From Buxus sempervirens (Eukaryota; Streptophyta; Magnoliopsida; Buxales; Buxaceae): DNA of 64,000 bases. Below are positions 24,664 through 38,044 of the stretch, piece by piece. The DNA lies in contig OX387186.1 of assembly GCA_947561395.2 (NCBI GenBank), positions 47,945,220-48,009,219 of the forward strand, given 5' to 3'. The notes beneath the pieces were generated by a model. The model was not told the origin of the DNA, did not search any database, and saw nothing but the letters and a program-made list of their open reading frames with translations. A program made the translations under genes and the position numbers. The stretch's first letter is position 1; every line of letters begins with the position of its first letter.

Positions 24664-25008
24664 TGCAAAAACATGGGCTATAAGTGCTGCCCAGTCATTA
24701 TGACGTATTCGGAGCACATGCTCAAGAAGAATGTGGATTTCCTCATGAACACACTTAAGGTTGAGCCTTCAGCAATGATCTCATATCCTATGATTCTCTG
24801 TTATAGTATAGATAGAAGGATTCGCCCGCGATATATGGTTTTAAGGATCTTGAATTAAAAAATGATTCTTAAAGAGAATAGAAAGCTTGCTTGGGTGCTT
24901 GCGCTTAGCGAGAAGAATTTCTTGAAGAAATTTGTCACTAAATATTTGGAAGAGGTCCTAGATTTAGTAGAGCTGTACCATGGTGCAATCAAAGCTAAAA
25001 CGATCTAA
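24664..25008 (+). pseudogene. mTERF family C-terminal fragment with an internal stop
   Basis: mTERF proteins are helical-repeat nucleic-acid binding proteins of plastids and mitochondria. The segment reads as the last two or three mTERF repeats: CPVIMTYSEHMLKKNVDFL, then SMDRR-like YSIDRRIRPRY, then after one in-frame TAA at 24,856 the same frame continues with WVLALSEKNFLKKFVTKYLEE and the usual short tail, ending at TAA 25,006. No upstream mTERF repeats or targeting peptide are visible within 1 kb. The length (about 115 codons) is far below the family's usual 300-500. It is most simply a truncated duplicate. A real upstream exon outside my recognition is possible but the internal stop argues against it. 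Confidence 0.82.
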
Positions 25009-26195
25009 GTTTATGGTAGAGAAGTAAGCAGAGCTTCGCCATCGTGGAATTTTTTTTTTTTTTTGGGACTTGTGATTATTGAATTGAATTTGCTAAATAT
25101 TTTGTCTATTTTGATTTCTTTAAATTGGCATTTTTCTGTTCTTTTAATTAGTCGCACCATTTAGGACATCTATGTTTATGGGGTAGTTCCCATGATCATT
25201 TTAGCACTTACATGAAAGTATGGTTCTCTAAATGCATTCAGATGCAATAGCTAAAACATGATCATTTTCTCCGAATGTACGTATACATTTAGATGGCTTG
25301 TTATGGTTTTTACCTTGCACAACTTGTAAGAAAAAGGTAGAACAAAAATATGAGATTTGCTTTTGTCACAATTGTAATACCAAAGATCTTGGAACCATTT
25401 TAAGGTACAAACATTCCTCTTGATCAAGAAATTAATCACTGATTAGAAAAGACAAAAACCGCAAAAAAGAAGAAGGTCGAAGATTTACGAACTCTGAAAT
25501 CGGTCACATATTCGCAGGTCGTCTCCTACCGAAACTACAACCATCCTCAAAGCACTCACATTCTGTATGACGAAGAAAAAAACCCCACAGAACAAAACCC
25601 AAAAACAGAGAACAGAGAAAAGGTAAAAATAGGGCCTCCAATTTTTTATTTTCTTCATCACTATTCTAACAGCACATCACACCATCCTTTCAGATTCCAC
25701 TTACCCTGCCTACACGTGCTCAATTTGTTGCAACAAAGAGAAAGATCAAGCTCCATGTAACAAACGTTCCATTTACCAATTGCATAATCTACGCTACCGA
25801 AAAGTGTTTTGCAAAGAATATATATATGAACATCCAATTAAAATGCATATTCACCATTTTTGACAATTCTTATTGTCCACATCTGATGAACAACAGTTTT
25901 CATCCTCTTTTAGTTCAACTTAAATATAACGTACTTCCATTATCTAAATTCGGTGGGCTGCTACCATTAGAAAAATTGACCCTTTTCACTACATTTCCTT
26001 CCTTTTTTCCTTTTTCTTTTTTTTTTCTTTTTTTTTCTTTTATCCTTCATCACCAGCAACTATGTAGTCCAAGCTACCTTAATTCAAAATTTCTTAATCA
26101 AAGAGGACTTATGAATGGGACGAAACGAAGGCTTGGTGTTAGTTTAGAAAGAAAAGGAATAAAAGGCTCAAATACCATATGATCAAATGGGTTAA
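25009..26195. other. AT-rich stretch, nothing recognised
   Basis: No convincing exon. GCAATAGCTAAAACATG at about 25,238 repeats a motif at about 24,651 just before the mTERF fragment. T-rich tracts lie near 25,985-26,040. Confidence 0.5.
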
Positions 26196-26199
26196 CTGA

Positions 26200-29100
26200 A
26201 ATTGTAATTTTTAAGGCATTTCTTCCCTTGGAATGAATACAAAATTGCCCCCAGTAATGAAGTCCTTCCCTCACTTTGATTTCTTCATTTGAAACTTATT
26301 CTCTAGTATTGAACTTCTTTTTCCATTCTTCTTTTCACAATTTTGAAGACATTCTCCAAATATCCCATAGCATTTGATGATCTTTTTTTCTTTCTTCTTT
26401 CTTTTTCTTTTTTTTTTCTTTTTTGTCTTTTTTGTCTTTTTTTTTCATTTCTTTGCCCCCTTTTCTGAAAACATATTCAAAATCCCTTTTGAACTTCAAT
26501 AATTGTCCCTTCATTCCTTTTTTCTTTTTTTTAATGCCTTAATAAATTTGCCCTAGTATGGGGTTACAATTCTCAGTTTAGGTAACTTAGAAAATTTTGT
26601 CTAGCTCAAAGGGTCTAACTAGGGATTTCAAATTTTTGGGGATATAAGAAAGAAAGGCCTTTTATCATTTTAAGAAAAAATTGAATTTTCAGACTTGGTA
26701 AAGTTGTACTACATGACCAGTTCAGGAAATTTTTCTTCTTTTCTTTTTTTTTTTAATCACCTTCTATCAAGATAAAAGCCTCTTCAAATAGAACCTCTGT
26801 TATGAACAAGTTCTTCACCTTTTGATCAATCTTATGAATTTGGATTATTTCCATCAAATGATGCCCAATTCTATTTCCAACAAAAAGGTCAGATTCTCCC
26901 ATATTTTCACGTGCAAAGCCCCAAAATTTCTTCAAACAATATTATCAACTTCCCTTTGAACGAATCAACAAATGGTGCGATCCTTTCTGTATTCTAATGA
27001 AAAATTTTCAAATCTTCTTCTATCTTTTCTGTTGAAGATTGTGGGTTATCTTTGGTTCCAAAGGCCATAAAATTGGTCACTTCATAATTTTGCAGAATAT
27101 TCTTCTCATGACACTTAAAAAGATTTGAATTTTCATATAAAATGTCTTTTTCTTCGATTTCGGTCTCAAAATTGAGCCCAATGTCGAAGTCATATTCAAC
27201 TTAATGAAATTCAATGGGAGATATAACTCATAAGTAAAAAGGACCTTGTAGAAAACATTTTTTTTTTCTAGAAAAATGTTAAAGGGAAATTTTTTTTTTG
27301 AAGAACCTTTATTGAAATCACTTCCTGAGAACAAGGCTCTTTAGGATCCTCAGGAAATATGCATTCTTTTTATGCGGGTTTCTTTTCAGAGAACAAGGGA
27401 ATTTGAGAACTGCCCCAGTTCTCCAAAGCAAAAGCTGATTTTTCTTTCTTTTTCAGAAAACTTCTTTCTCCTGCTGAGTGAAGCAAACATCTCTTTTTAT
27501 GATTTGGGATGATCTCCTTTGCTCTTGAAGGAGTTAACATCACATTATCTGGAATTTGGATAACCGCCCAATCAATGAAAGGAGGTTCAAGCTTGGCTTC
27601 ATTCTCTTCTTTTATTACCCTTTCCTTCTTTCTCTGACACCCTTCTTTCACTTTTGCCTCATTTTCTTTGGCCTGTAGCTTACACTGCTTTGATGCTTCT
27701 GTTTGCCACTTTTTTGCCTTTTCACCCATTATTTCATTTCCTTTCAATTTTAGCTTTTCTTCTTCTCTTCCTTCCTTTCCTTGATATTAAAATCTGCTCC
27801 TGTGTGAGTCTCTTTCTCCACATGGCCCCATTCATCTTCTTTTTCAAAATAAACCCGGACTGTGGTACCAACTGGAGCAATAAGTTGAGAAAGGTTAAAT
27901 CTTATTTTTCTTGAAAAAATTGCCCCTACTGCATTTGAGCTACCTGCCCCATTGTTATTGGTAGATGTGATGGGTGTGACTGAATTGAATGATAAGGAGT
28001 TATTATCCAGTAAATCCTGAATTGCATGCTTTAGGGCCAAGCAACGATCAATAGTATGCCCTAGAGTGCTCATATGATACTCACAGATTGCAGATGAATC
28101 ATAACCCTTCCCCTTACTTGCATGAGGATTTGGCAACCTCAAAGTCACATAGAGGAAAAAGTTCATATGGTCTCATAGGTAGTTTAGAAAATTCTCTTCT
28201 CTTCCTTACTTCTGTTTCCTCCATCACAGACTGTGCAGAAGGAACATTAATTTGGATAGGCAGCAAAGGAACTTGATAAGTTGGCTTGATAGGAAGTGGA
28301 TGGGCATTGATTTGAAAGGGTTCCCTGGGAAGTTGCACCATATTCACCTCTGCTTCTCTCCTTTCCTCAGAATTTTTCTTTCCATTACCATTTCCCTTGT
28401 TATGAGTGGAGTCTTGTTGACTGACCATGGTAGAATGATCAATTATCTTGCCAGATCTGACCCCATCCTCAATCCGGTCAGCCACTTGCACCAGAGTAGA
28501 AAAATTGGTGGTAGTTTGACCCACTAAGTGACTGTAAAACAGCTGCCCTAGTGTGCTAATGAATGTAGAAATCATTTCTGGCTCGAGCATAGGTGGCCTG
28601 ACTTGTGCAGCCAACTCCCTCCACCTTTTAGCATATTGCCTTATGGTCTTTTCATTTCTCTTGCTCATCCTCATCATGTCGTACCAGTCTGGCACGATCT
28701 CCGAGTTAAATTTGTATTGAGACAAGAAGGTATCTTCCAGGTCCTTCCATCCTCTAATCCTTCCATGATCTATGGTGGCAAACCACCTCAAAGCAGCTCC
28801 AGTCAAGTTCCTTTAGAAGAGCTGGATCAGTATGCCATCATCCCGATTGAATTGGCATAGGGCCCCACAATAGAGCTTTAGATGGCTCATAGGGCAACCC
28901 ATGCCATCATACTTGTCAAAGTCTAGACACTTGAATTTGGCCGGTAAGCATACGTCAGGGTATAAACACAAATCTTTGAAATTGGTGCCTCCAAAGTTAT
29001 TCACCCCTTTCACCTCCCTCAGTTCATCCTAAATAATCTCCAGCCTATGCATGAATTTACTTTCTATCTCATCACTCATCGTCTCTTTTTCTTTTTCTTT

Positions 29101-29205
29101 TTCTGATTCAACCATCTCTTCCCTGATTAGTATAGGTTCCGGGGTGGGTTCAGAAATGGGTTCAGGAATAGGTTGAATCGGAGGTGGAATATTGACTTGA
29201 GGTTG
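26200..29205 (-). mobile_element. Tat-type Ty3/gypsy remnant (gag side), cut by the insertion at 29,206
   Basis: The minus strand carries a gag whose N-terminal side at 29,130-29,205 matches the gag start of the element near 43,975-44,065 (shared P-I-S-E-P-type repeats, then EPILIRE). The remnant ends exactly where the plus-strand LTR1 begins. Downstream of gag, 26,200-27,740 is degenerate and T-rich on the plus strand, probably decayed sequence between gag and protease. It is broken with many interruptions and its LTRs are not in view. Confidence 0.8.
27740..29030 (-). pseudogene. Tat-type gag core remnant
   Basis: The retrotransposon gag domain shows TGAALRWF, FLSQYKFN and WRELAAQVRPP between about 28,810 and 28,600. 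A C-terminal segment near 28,080 reads CEYHMSTLGHTIDRCLALKH, the Cys/His motif usual in Tat and Athila gag proteins. It is one of the better preserved pieces here but is broken. Confidence 0.85.
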
Positions 29206-29668
29206 TGTAGACACCCCAAAATTGCACGATTTTTGATAAATCTTGAAGGAGAGAAATATTTTATTGCAATTTTCAATTCTTTGCATTGGGTTTGAGATCC
29301 TTAACCCATTTGAATCCAAAACTGTAAAGGAAAAGGCCCGAATTCAATCTTTTGTGCAAAGTCAAACTTTTTCCGGTTGAATTTTGTTGACTTTTGATCC
29401 CAGAAAATGAAATATTTTTTAAAGCAAGATTTCAAGATAATTTTTCCCGGTAATCAGGTTTTTAGCCATGTTATTGCATAAAAGAATTTTTTGAGATTTT
29501 AAATCTTCACGAATACCTTGGTTTTAACATGTTGAATCTTTTTACCGGACCTGAAAAACCAGAATTTAGCCTGGAACTGGAAAGTTGACTTTTTATTCAC
29601 TTGGAATTTGGGTCTGGAACTATTTTTAATGGATTCAAATGGGGGAGGGGGGGTGTTTGCTTATTTAC

Positions 29669-29685
29669 ATGTAATATCTTAAGAT
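29669..29685. repeat. 17-bp target duplication, left copy (right copy 38,083-38,099)
   Basis: ATGTAATATCTTAAGAT stands on both sides of the viral insertion. LTR3 (59,198-59,239) shows the empty site, where this is part of a 42-bp perfect palindrome. One base could be chance matching with the A-run at the right border. Confidence 0.88.
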
Positions 29686-29689
29686 TAAA

Positions 29690-30286
29690 AGATACTTGGT
29701 TCCTTTCTACTGTTCCGGTAGTGTCTAGCAGAGGCTGCAGTGCCTACTAGACGACCCTTGTTCTAAATCGGATTGATATTAAAGAGTCAAGGCGGCAGGG
29801 CCAACCATGAATTGATCTTGAAGAATTGATTTGTTTAATTTGTTAGATCTTGTAAAGAAATAAGCGCTTAGATACCACTTAGATACCACTTAGATACCCA
29901 TAGATACACATAGATACCACTTAGATACCACTTACAAATAAGCGCTTCGGTTAAACAACTAAAACAAAGAAGAAATAAGAAACAAACAACAGCGGAAATA
30001 AATTGTTAGATAGAAAAGAAAATGGTTTTGATTGATTGATTAAATAGATCAATAGATCTGATCAATTGATACTCTAAAAGATCAATGAGCCAATTAGATC
30101 CAGTATACTCTTTCAGACATACAGGGAAATGTCAGGGCAACCTTTTTCTCCGTAGAGATACTTGGTTCCTTTCTACTGTTCCGGTAGTGTCTAGCAGAGG
30201 CTGCAGTGCCTACTAGACGACCCTTGTTCTAAATCGGATTGATATTAAAGAGTCAAGGCGGCAGGGCCAGCCATGAATTGATCTTG
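29690..30286. repeat. 131-bp direct repeats in the viral leader, almost identical
   Basis: Copies at 29,690-29,820 and 30,156-30,286 begin AGATACTTGGTTCCTTTCTA and differ at one base by my reading. The left copy lies four bases from the insertion border. The spacer carries short repeats of CCACTTAGATAC at about 29,874-29,935, resembling sequence beside the primer site at the other end. Confidence 0.85.
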
Positions 30287-30734
30287 TAAAGAAATTAGCA
30301 AACCGGCGGCAAAGCCGTCCGTCATGAGCAGATCTGTGGAACCACAGCCGTAGCACCAACCACGAGATCTACTTGGCGTGTGTGCTAAACAAGTGTGAGA
30401 TTTGAAGAGATAATCTTGATATTTATTGAATCATACAAAAAAGTACATAATATTGTTACAAACTTCGATTACACTTGAAAATAAATATTATGGAGAACAA
30501 TAACTGAAACTAAGACTTGACGGAAGGTAGGAGATGAGATTGACTTGAATAAAAGGTAAAAGATTGAAAGGATATGACTTACAAGACTCGGGTGATCTTC
30601 TGGAACCTTGGTCTTGAAAGCAATTGGACTTGGATAATGATCTTGAAAAATGGAAGATAATTGAAGAGGATTGAAGCTTGTAGAAGATTGTTGCTTGAAT
30701 CAGAAGATGGTTTCAAATGAGGGAAGGGTTCTCC

Positions 30735-30741
30735 TTTTATA
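30735..30741 (-). promoter_or_regulatory. TATA box of the caulimovirid pregenomic RNA promoter
   Basis: Minus strand CTATAAAAGGAG, about 150 bp past the end of the last coding-like stretch. A transcript starting about 30 bases on would run through roughly 1 kb of leader to the insertion border, and on a circular genome would continue to the primer site. This matches the usual caulimovirid layout. Confidence 0.7.
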
Positions 30742-30889
30742 GACGAAGGAGGTCCCTGGACTCCAAAATAAAATTTGACATCCGAATAGTAAAATTGAAT
30801 AGTGTCCCGCTACAGTGAACAGTGAAAATTGAATAGTAACTGCTACAGTGCTCTGCTACAGTTCTTGTTGGAAATCTTGCCATTTGTCA

Positions 30890-32335
30890 TGTTTGAACAA
30901 TAAAGTCGTCAGGATCATTTGGATCATAGTCACCAACTGATTCTTCTGACATTGTTTCAATTTCTTGACCTTGGGAATCAACCGCCAAGAGGGCCTGTTG
31001 TAGTAACTTCTTGTATTGTGCTCTTGTCATTGTGCCTGCAAGGCCTGCTTGAACTTGAGATTTTGTTAAGAGAAATTGTTCTTGTTCTGGTTCTTTGATT
31101 TGTTTTTGTTTCTGCTGTATTGTCCTTTCTTGTCCGAGTAACCATTGCTTGATATGAGGTACCGTTGCATTGGTGGCATCAAATTTGTCCCACCACTTGG
31201 TTCTGAATTGTCTTGCTAACGAAGGAAAGGGGCCAGCATTGTCTATTGTATAATCCCAACTGACTATCCATGCGAGCTTGAAATTGATATAAAAATGAAA
31301 AAGGCATGGGAAATGATTGGGGTGAGTTTTAGTGTTCTTGAATTGTTTGGCAAATAGGGAAAATCCTTGCTAGTTAGGTTCTGGAAGGTTGTCGGGAATG
31401 GGACCAAGATAAGACCACCATCCCAAAAACCAAGCTGGAATTGTTTCAACAAATTGATGCTTGAAAAACATAAGCCACGAATGACTTGTTGGTCTAAGGT
31501 AAAAGGTATTGTACCAGGCTGTGCAATAGTCCCAGTAATTGTAGTATTGAGGTTCAAACTTTTGGGAAAATCTTCTAGGAATTAACGGATGTTCACCCCA
31601 TGAAGATAGGTTATGCACTTGAAGTATTTGGCATGTGGAATGAGTGGTGAAGGGCTCTGGTCCATCAGATGGATAATGCTTGATAAAAACAGATTTTGTA
31701 TCTACTAAGATAAATTCATAAAACCTTTGAGTTTTGTTTGAAAAACCACAAGGGAATTCTTGATCAGTTAAAAGATTGTGATTGTGAAAATAATTTTGTG
31801 CACACTGATCTGGATCAGGGTGATAAAATTCTTCTTCGATTGTGAAAACTTGAAGAGTATTTGATTTTAATAAATAATTTGATTGGCTTGCTGAAAATGA
31901 TTTTGCTGATTTTAAAGGTGCGGGACCAGGTTTGGTCGCCACAATTTGACTTGATGCTGAAGGATTGGCAATTTGTTTGCCCTTTGAATGTTTCCTAACT
32001 ACTTCCTTGAATGGTTGAGAGGTCAATGCCAACTCTTTAGATTGTTCTAATTGAAGTAATTGAATTTTTAAATCTTCCTCTTGTTTTTCCATTTCTGCAG
32101 CCCATGATGATTTTGATTGGATTGGAGCTTTGGGCGAAGGCAGACGGCTAGGGGGATTGGAAATTGGATTGGATGATTGAACAGAATTTGGATCTTGAGC
32201 AAATTGGGCATACGATTGGGGAGTTGTGTATTGTGGTTCTGATGATTTGGACTGTTGGGTTGGTTTAGTGCCATGCTTGAGCTTGGCCCAACTAGCTGGA
32301 AACTGTCTTGGCATCTTGGCCCTGAAGGAATTCAC
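30890..32335 (-). pseudogene. Caulimovirid downstream ORF region, function unknown
   Basis: Coding-like sequence overlaps the end of the RNase H region and runs towards the promoter. The N-terminal part is rich in Pro, Ser and Gln. Later come aromatic motifs such as SSWGEHPLIPRRFS and YWDYCTAWYNTFY, and the last part holds an acidic stretch (ESVGDYDPNDPDDF) near 30,900-30,950. Florendoviruses have a second ORF of unknown role after the polyprotein, and I infer equivalence from position. It is broken. Confidence 0.65.
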
Positions 32336-34688
32336 GGGTTAAGAAGTCAGGTAAAGAATTGTGTTCTCCTTTAATAAACTCGATATCAAAATAAAAAATA
32401 CTTAAAATTGCCTGCCACCTGGCAAATATTTGTTTTGAAGCTAAATTTTTTACATCTTTTTGTAAAACACTTTTTGCTGCTTTGCAATCAACTCTTAAAA
32501 GAAATTTTTGATTGAGTAAATCCGATTGAAATTTTGAAATACATAAAACCATTGATAAAATTTCTTTTTTGATTGTAGAATAATTGGATTGAGTTGGATT
32601 CCAAGTTCCACTTGTAAATTTGACTAATTTTTCTTTATTATCTATTTTCTGTTTGAGGATACCTTCGTACCCTATGTCTGATGCATCCGTTTCAAATATC
32701 TTGAAAGCATCAAGATTTGGTAAAGTTAAACATGGCAAATGTTTAACTTGTTTCTTAATTTTTTGGACAATTGGAGTATGCTCCGGTGTCCAAGGACCAG
32801 GAGTCTTTTTAAGTCTTTTTCTGAGCAATTGAACTGATTGACTTAAATTGGGAAAGAAGTCTGTTACATAATTCAAACATCCTAAAAATCTTTGTAATTG
32901 TTTTTTATCTTTAATTTCATCAGGAAATTTGTCTCCAAATGAGAGAGATCTCTCAATGGGGCGAATTGTTCCTTGATGAATAATGTGACCTAAAAATTTA
33001 ATTTTAGTTTGAAATAAAACAATTTTGGGTTTGGAGATTACCAATCCATTTTGTTTTATTATATTGTAAAATTTGTTCAAGTGTTTCCAATGTTGTGATA
33101 TTGAGGACGAAAAGACAAGAACATCATCAATATAAACAATTGTGAATTTATCATAAGGATTAAAAATATCATTCATGATTTTTTGAAATTCTGAGGGAGC
33201 ATTCTTGAGACTGAAAGGCATTACATTCCATTCGTAATGTCCAAATGGAACTGTAAATGCTGTTTTGTATCAATCTTGCTCTGCTATCTGGATCTGCCAA
33301 AATCTAGACTTCATATCGAATTTCGAAAAAATTCTTGCATTATGTAATCTTTGAATTAAATCTTGTTTATTGGGAATTGGATATCTTATCCATTGTAATG
33401 CATCATTTAAGGGTTTGTAATTAATAACTAATCTTGGAGTTCCTCTTTCGATTTCTGAATTTTTGTTGACATAGAATGCAGAACAACTCCAAGGTGATCT
33501 GCTTGGCCTAATAATTTTCATGTTAAGTAATTCTTGGATTTCTTGTTTACAATATTGTAACAATTCTTGTGACATTTGAATTGGTCTTGCCTTAGTGGGA
33601 ATTTTGTTTTCTTGAAAATCTGGGACATACGGTAAAGAGACTGTATGTTTCTTCCTATGCCAGAAGGCATTTGGAATATCAGAACATATTTCTCTTTCAA
33701 GTTTTTGTTTAAAATTATCTATTTGTTGAATTAAATTTGGATTACTAAGTTGCTGTTCTATATTTTTGTTTTCTATTTCTTCTTTAAGAAACATGATTTG
33801 TTTTTCTTTTCTCTGTATTAAATTGGCTTCTAATGATATTGATAATTGTTTTAGAACATCTATTTCTCTAGTTATTTGTCTAGTAATAAACTTGAAGCTT
33901 ATTGTCTTGTTTTCATATCTTGTTTCTAATCCATCATTTGTAACCGTGAATGGTTGGATTAGTGCTAAGAATGGAGTTCCTAAAATAACTTGTTTGTTAA
34001 GATCACCAACTAGAATGAATGGGGTTTTGAAACAAATATTTTCATTGCATATGTGTACATTTGACAACTTGTAATTGATTTTCATCCTAACTCCACTTGC
34101 CGTATGGAGTTTTTCCTTGGTCTTCTCAAAGTATTTGGAAGGTATTATACCTTCTTGAATACAATTGAGATCAGCTCCACTGTCGACTAAGGCTATTGTT
34201 TCTAATTTGAATTCTTTATTGACTACTAAATTGATTTTGATCATCCATTTTCTAAAGTTTACTTGTGAGATTAAATCTAAAAACTTTTCTTGTTCTCCTA
34301 CTTCAATTTCTTGGGACGTGGATGCTTCGTCATCCTTTTCTTCAGGAATTTTTCTCATTTGATTGTAGGTGAGGTGACTTTGGATATTAACTTGAGCTTG
34401 CAGATTGTTTGTGATAGATTTTAATTCTTTTAATTCTAATTTAATTTGATTAACTTCATGTTTTAAGTCTTGAATTGTTAGATCTTCCTTTGATTCTTTC
34501 TTAAATCTATTAACGATTTCTTTGAAATTGTAAGGACTCTTAGTTTTATCAGCAATTTGTTTTTCTAAATTATTTTTATCTGATGTATTGAGTGATTGTT
34601 TTAGTTTTTGTAAAACTAATTTTTTCTCTTCAGGATTCTGTATTTCATCAACTAAATTTAACAATATATTTTGTTCTTTGGTTAACAC
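32292..34688 (-). pseudogene. Caulimovirid protease, reverse transcriptase and RNase H region
   Basis: The aspartic protease motif DSGADLNCI lies near 34,180. RT shows FSKFDMKSRFWQIQI near 33,290-33,330 and the catalytic YIDDVLVF near 33,120. RNase H follows with FETDASDIG near 32,690 and a late EFIKGEHNSLPDFLTR motif near 32,340-32,390. It is broken. Confidence 0.92.
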
Positions 34689-34939
34689 AAAAAGACTTGG
34701 TTTATTACAACATTTTCCTACACATGGTTTTGGTTTTTCACATTCTGATTCTGACTCAGAACTTGGTTCTTCATCAGATTCTGAATTGTAATCATCATCT
34801 TGAATTTGATTGATTTGTTCTTCACTTGATGTTTCGTAATCAGTATCTGATTGTTTTGATTCTGAATTTAAAAGAATTTTTTGTAATTGATTTTTTAATT
34901 CATTGGATATTTCTAATTCATTAATCTTTTGTTTTACTC

Positions 34940-36745
34940 TACACTTGTTTGCGAAATGTCCTATTTTTCCACATTTGTAGCAAGTTTTATCTTTACTAAA
35001 ATTTTTCCTAAATGTTTTTGAAGGTTTTCTTGATGAACTTGGCTTATCCTTTTCATCATTCTTGATTTCTTTTTTGTGATATTTGTTGTATTTCTTAAAC
35101 TTAGATTTGTGTGGTTTTGACTTGTATGTTTTGTGTGACTTGTAGCTTTTTCTTGGTTTTGTTGAGGTGTTTGAATTTTCTCGAAACCAAATTGTTCACA
35201 AAAACTACCTAATTCTTTTCTTGTTGTTAGACTATCTTTCTTGAGTTTGTTCTTTAATTGGATCTCAGTACAAATTGCTAAGGCTTCAGAATTGATTGTG
35301 GAAATTAAATCTCCGTAAGTTAATCTATCATACGGAATTGAACCTCTAAATTGTTCAGCTAATTTGGACTTGATTTTTGCAGACAGAGCCTGTGGCAATC
35401 CGGATAAGAACTTTTCTTTCCAGAAAGCTTGGCTGCAGTGTTCCCTAAGAAGGACTTTGGATAAAAACATATCTTTGTACCATTTGAAATCTTGTAATTT
35501 TCTACACCTAAGATTCAAAAGAATTTCAGAAGAATTGTCTTTCAATTTTGAAGGATCTCCGATGTACATTTTCATAATTGTATAAATTAAGGTTTCTACT
35601 GGATTGGGAATTTCTTGGTCATCTTCAGTTTTAATTGGTTCAAAATTTTCATCAATCTTAACAGAATTTAAAATATTAGCTCTTTCAATATCAGTGAGAT
35701 AATTCTCCCACCAATGTTTTAATTGACCTGTAAATCCAGCTATCAAAGCTTGGGCAATTGCTTGTTCAGACACATTTTCTTGTTTTATTTTGTAAGCAGT
35801 GCTTACCATTGTCATGTGTTGTAATGTTTCGATAATCAAGTGCTCAGACTTGCCATCTATGTTCCATTCATAGATTGTATTGGGATGAAATGAGGCTTGA
35901 GTGAATTGATTCTTTTCTTCTAATTGCATGTCTGGAAAACTAGGTCTAGGGTAGTAATTCCTAGTGTTTTTCCAATTCATCTTGTTGATTTCTAAATCAT
36001 TTGGTTTTTCTATTGTATCAACATGTTTTTGTTGACTACTTGATCCTGGCCTAATCCTAAGAGGAGTCTGTGGTACAGGAGTTTCTTGTGTTTCAGGAAT
36101 TATTGTATTATCGTTTAAGAGATCTCTAAGTCTCTTATCTATTTCTTGATCAAATTCCCTAATTTCTAATTGTTTATTTAATTCCTTTGGAATTTCTATT
36201 GGTTTGAAAATTGGAGTATTTTTTGATGACGAAGGAATGGTAACATCATGTTTTTGAATAATTGATTCTATCCTATCAACTTGATTTCCTATTGTATATA
36301 AACATTTGTTTGTAAAATTATTTTGTTCAATAATTTTGTTTATACCTTTGTTTGTGGCTTGGGCATCTTTATTGTTATCTCTAATCTTGTAAGGAGCAGC
36401 TACGATTTCTGTTTGTTTATTATTGAATTTGATTTGATCTTGGGGAGGATGTACAGATGCTATTGATTTTTCTTCTGTATTTTTCCAAATTGTTATTGGT
36501 TTTTCTAAGACCGTTAAATCTGAATATAACCAGTCAAAGAAATATAGGTTTTCTTGAATTAATTTTAAAAATTCATAATATTTTGATTGAATATGGTCTC
36601 TTAATTTTTTATCATAATTTTTGAAGAATTGATCTCTTTTTGATTTGTTGTTTGGAGAATAAAAATCTTTTCTAAGATATTCTTTGTCTATTGTAAATTG
36701 TTTTTCTATCATGTCACAACTAGGATGTGTTTGTGGATCTTGCAT
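34940..36745 (-). pseudogene. Caulimovirid coat protein region with CCHC zinc knuckle
   Basis: A long, Lys/Asn/Gln-rich frame contains a gag-like core (AGFTGQLKHWWENYLTDIER near 35,700) and ends in a CX2CX4HX4C knuckle at 34,942-34,982. This is the usual arrangement of plant pararetrovirus coat proteins. It is part of a presumed polyprotein between movement protein and protease. Confidence 0.85.
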
Positions 36746-37101
36746 TTGAGAATAAGTTGGGGACAGGTTTTGGTCTTCAGATTCTTTGTCTGTTTCATCT
36801 GGTTCATTGGTTTTGTATGTTGGTTTAACTATGTTTGCTTGTGTCTTGATTCCTGATAAATTAACTGTTGAAGGAATTGAGGAACATGATTTTCTTGGGC
36901 TAGAGAATGATGGAATTCTATGACTAGACTGTCCTAATTCAGGATTGAAATTTGGAATTCTGTTTCCGAAAGAATTTTGACTAGGTTGTCCTAAATCAGG
37001 ATTCCTAAAACTTAATTTTGAAAACTTAATTTCAACACTACCATCTTCATGTTGTATAACATGATCTACTTTGTTGTTTTCTTTTTTGGGTGGAGTAACA
37101 G

Positions 37102-37929
37102 CTAATTGGATATTCCATTTGTAGGGAGATTTACATCATCCCATCTGATTGTTCTTGGAACTATGACATTTGAATCAACTGGGTTTGTTTGAAGGAGAAG
37201 AGTTTCTCCTTTCGGACTTGCAATTTTAACTAAAGGATTCGCCATTGTTGTCATGGCTTTGTAATGGATCCTATAAATGATTGCAAATGGGAGTGATCCC
37301 GGAAGCATATCATATCCTGTGGATTTGATATTCAAAACTAAAGATTGAAGGACACCTGGGTCTGTAAGACTAATTGAGAAATCTGGGAAACAATTGAAAT
37401 AAATCGGACCATTATACAAGCTTGATTCTATTATTCCTAACAGAGAATCATTGAATTGATTGTGTCTACAGTCACGTAAACACAGTAATATTGCAGTATT
37501 TAAACCTTGTCTTGTTAATGGTTTGATTGCTATTTGAACCATTCCAATATGTAAATAATTGTATTTTTGTCTATGTTTTTCTAAGGTTTTATTGCTTAAA
37601 AGATTGATTTTTTCATGTTCATTTGTAAGAGAGATTGTTTGTTCAATAGTCTTGATTGTATAATCCGAAATGAATTTAAAACTACCTTTCTTGTAAACTT
37701 GGTCTATTGGAACTTTAGGAATTGTCCAATTGTTTAAATCTTTTTCTACATTTGTTAAATTGTTTTCCTCTATGTTTATCGTTTGACCCGTATTTAAGCT
37801 TCTCTGAGACATAGTTCTCCTTAGATAATTCATAAGGGTATTTTGGTCATTCGACTTTAACCTTAGTAATTGGTATTCCTTCCCCCGGACTGTCAACGTT
37901 TTACGCCTGAGACGGCCTTTATCACACAA
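37102..37929 (-). pseudogene. Caulimovirid movement protein region (30K superfamily)
   Basis: The segment has YLHIGMVQIAIKPLTRQG, then LCLRDCRHNQFNDSLLG and YNGPIYFNCFPDFSISLTDP, which are recognisable from caulimovirid 30K-type movement proteins. Such proteins form tubules through plasmodesmata. It is the first coding block after the primer site. The coding-like sequence continues past 37,102 towards the coat protein. Confidence 0.88.
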
Positions 37930-38044
37930 AACGGCCTTTAATGGCTACGCGACTTGGGGTCATGCAAGGAGTCAAAATACCTTTTACTAAAATTTTAATC
38001 AAATAACTTTTAATACCTATACTTATTATCCTTGGGAAAAAATG

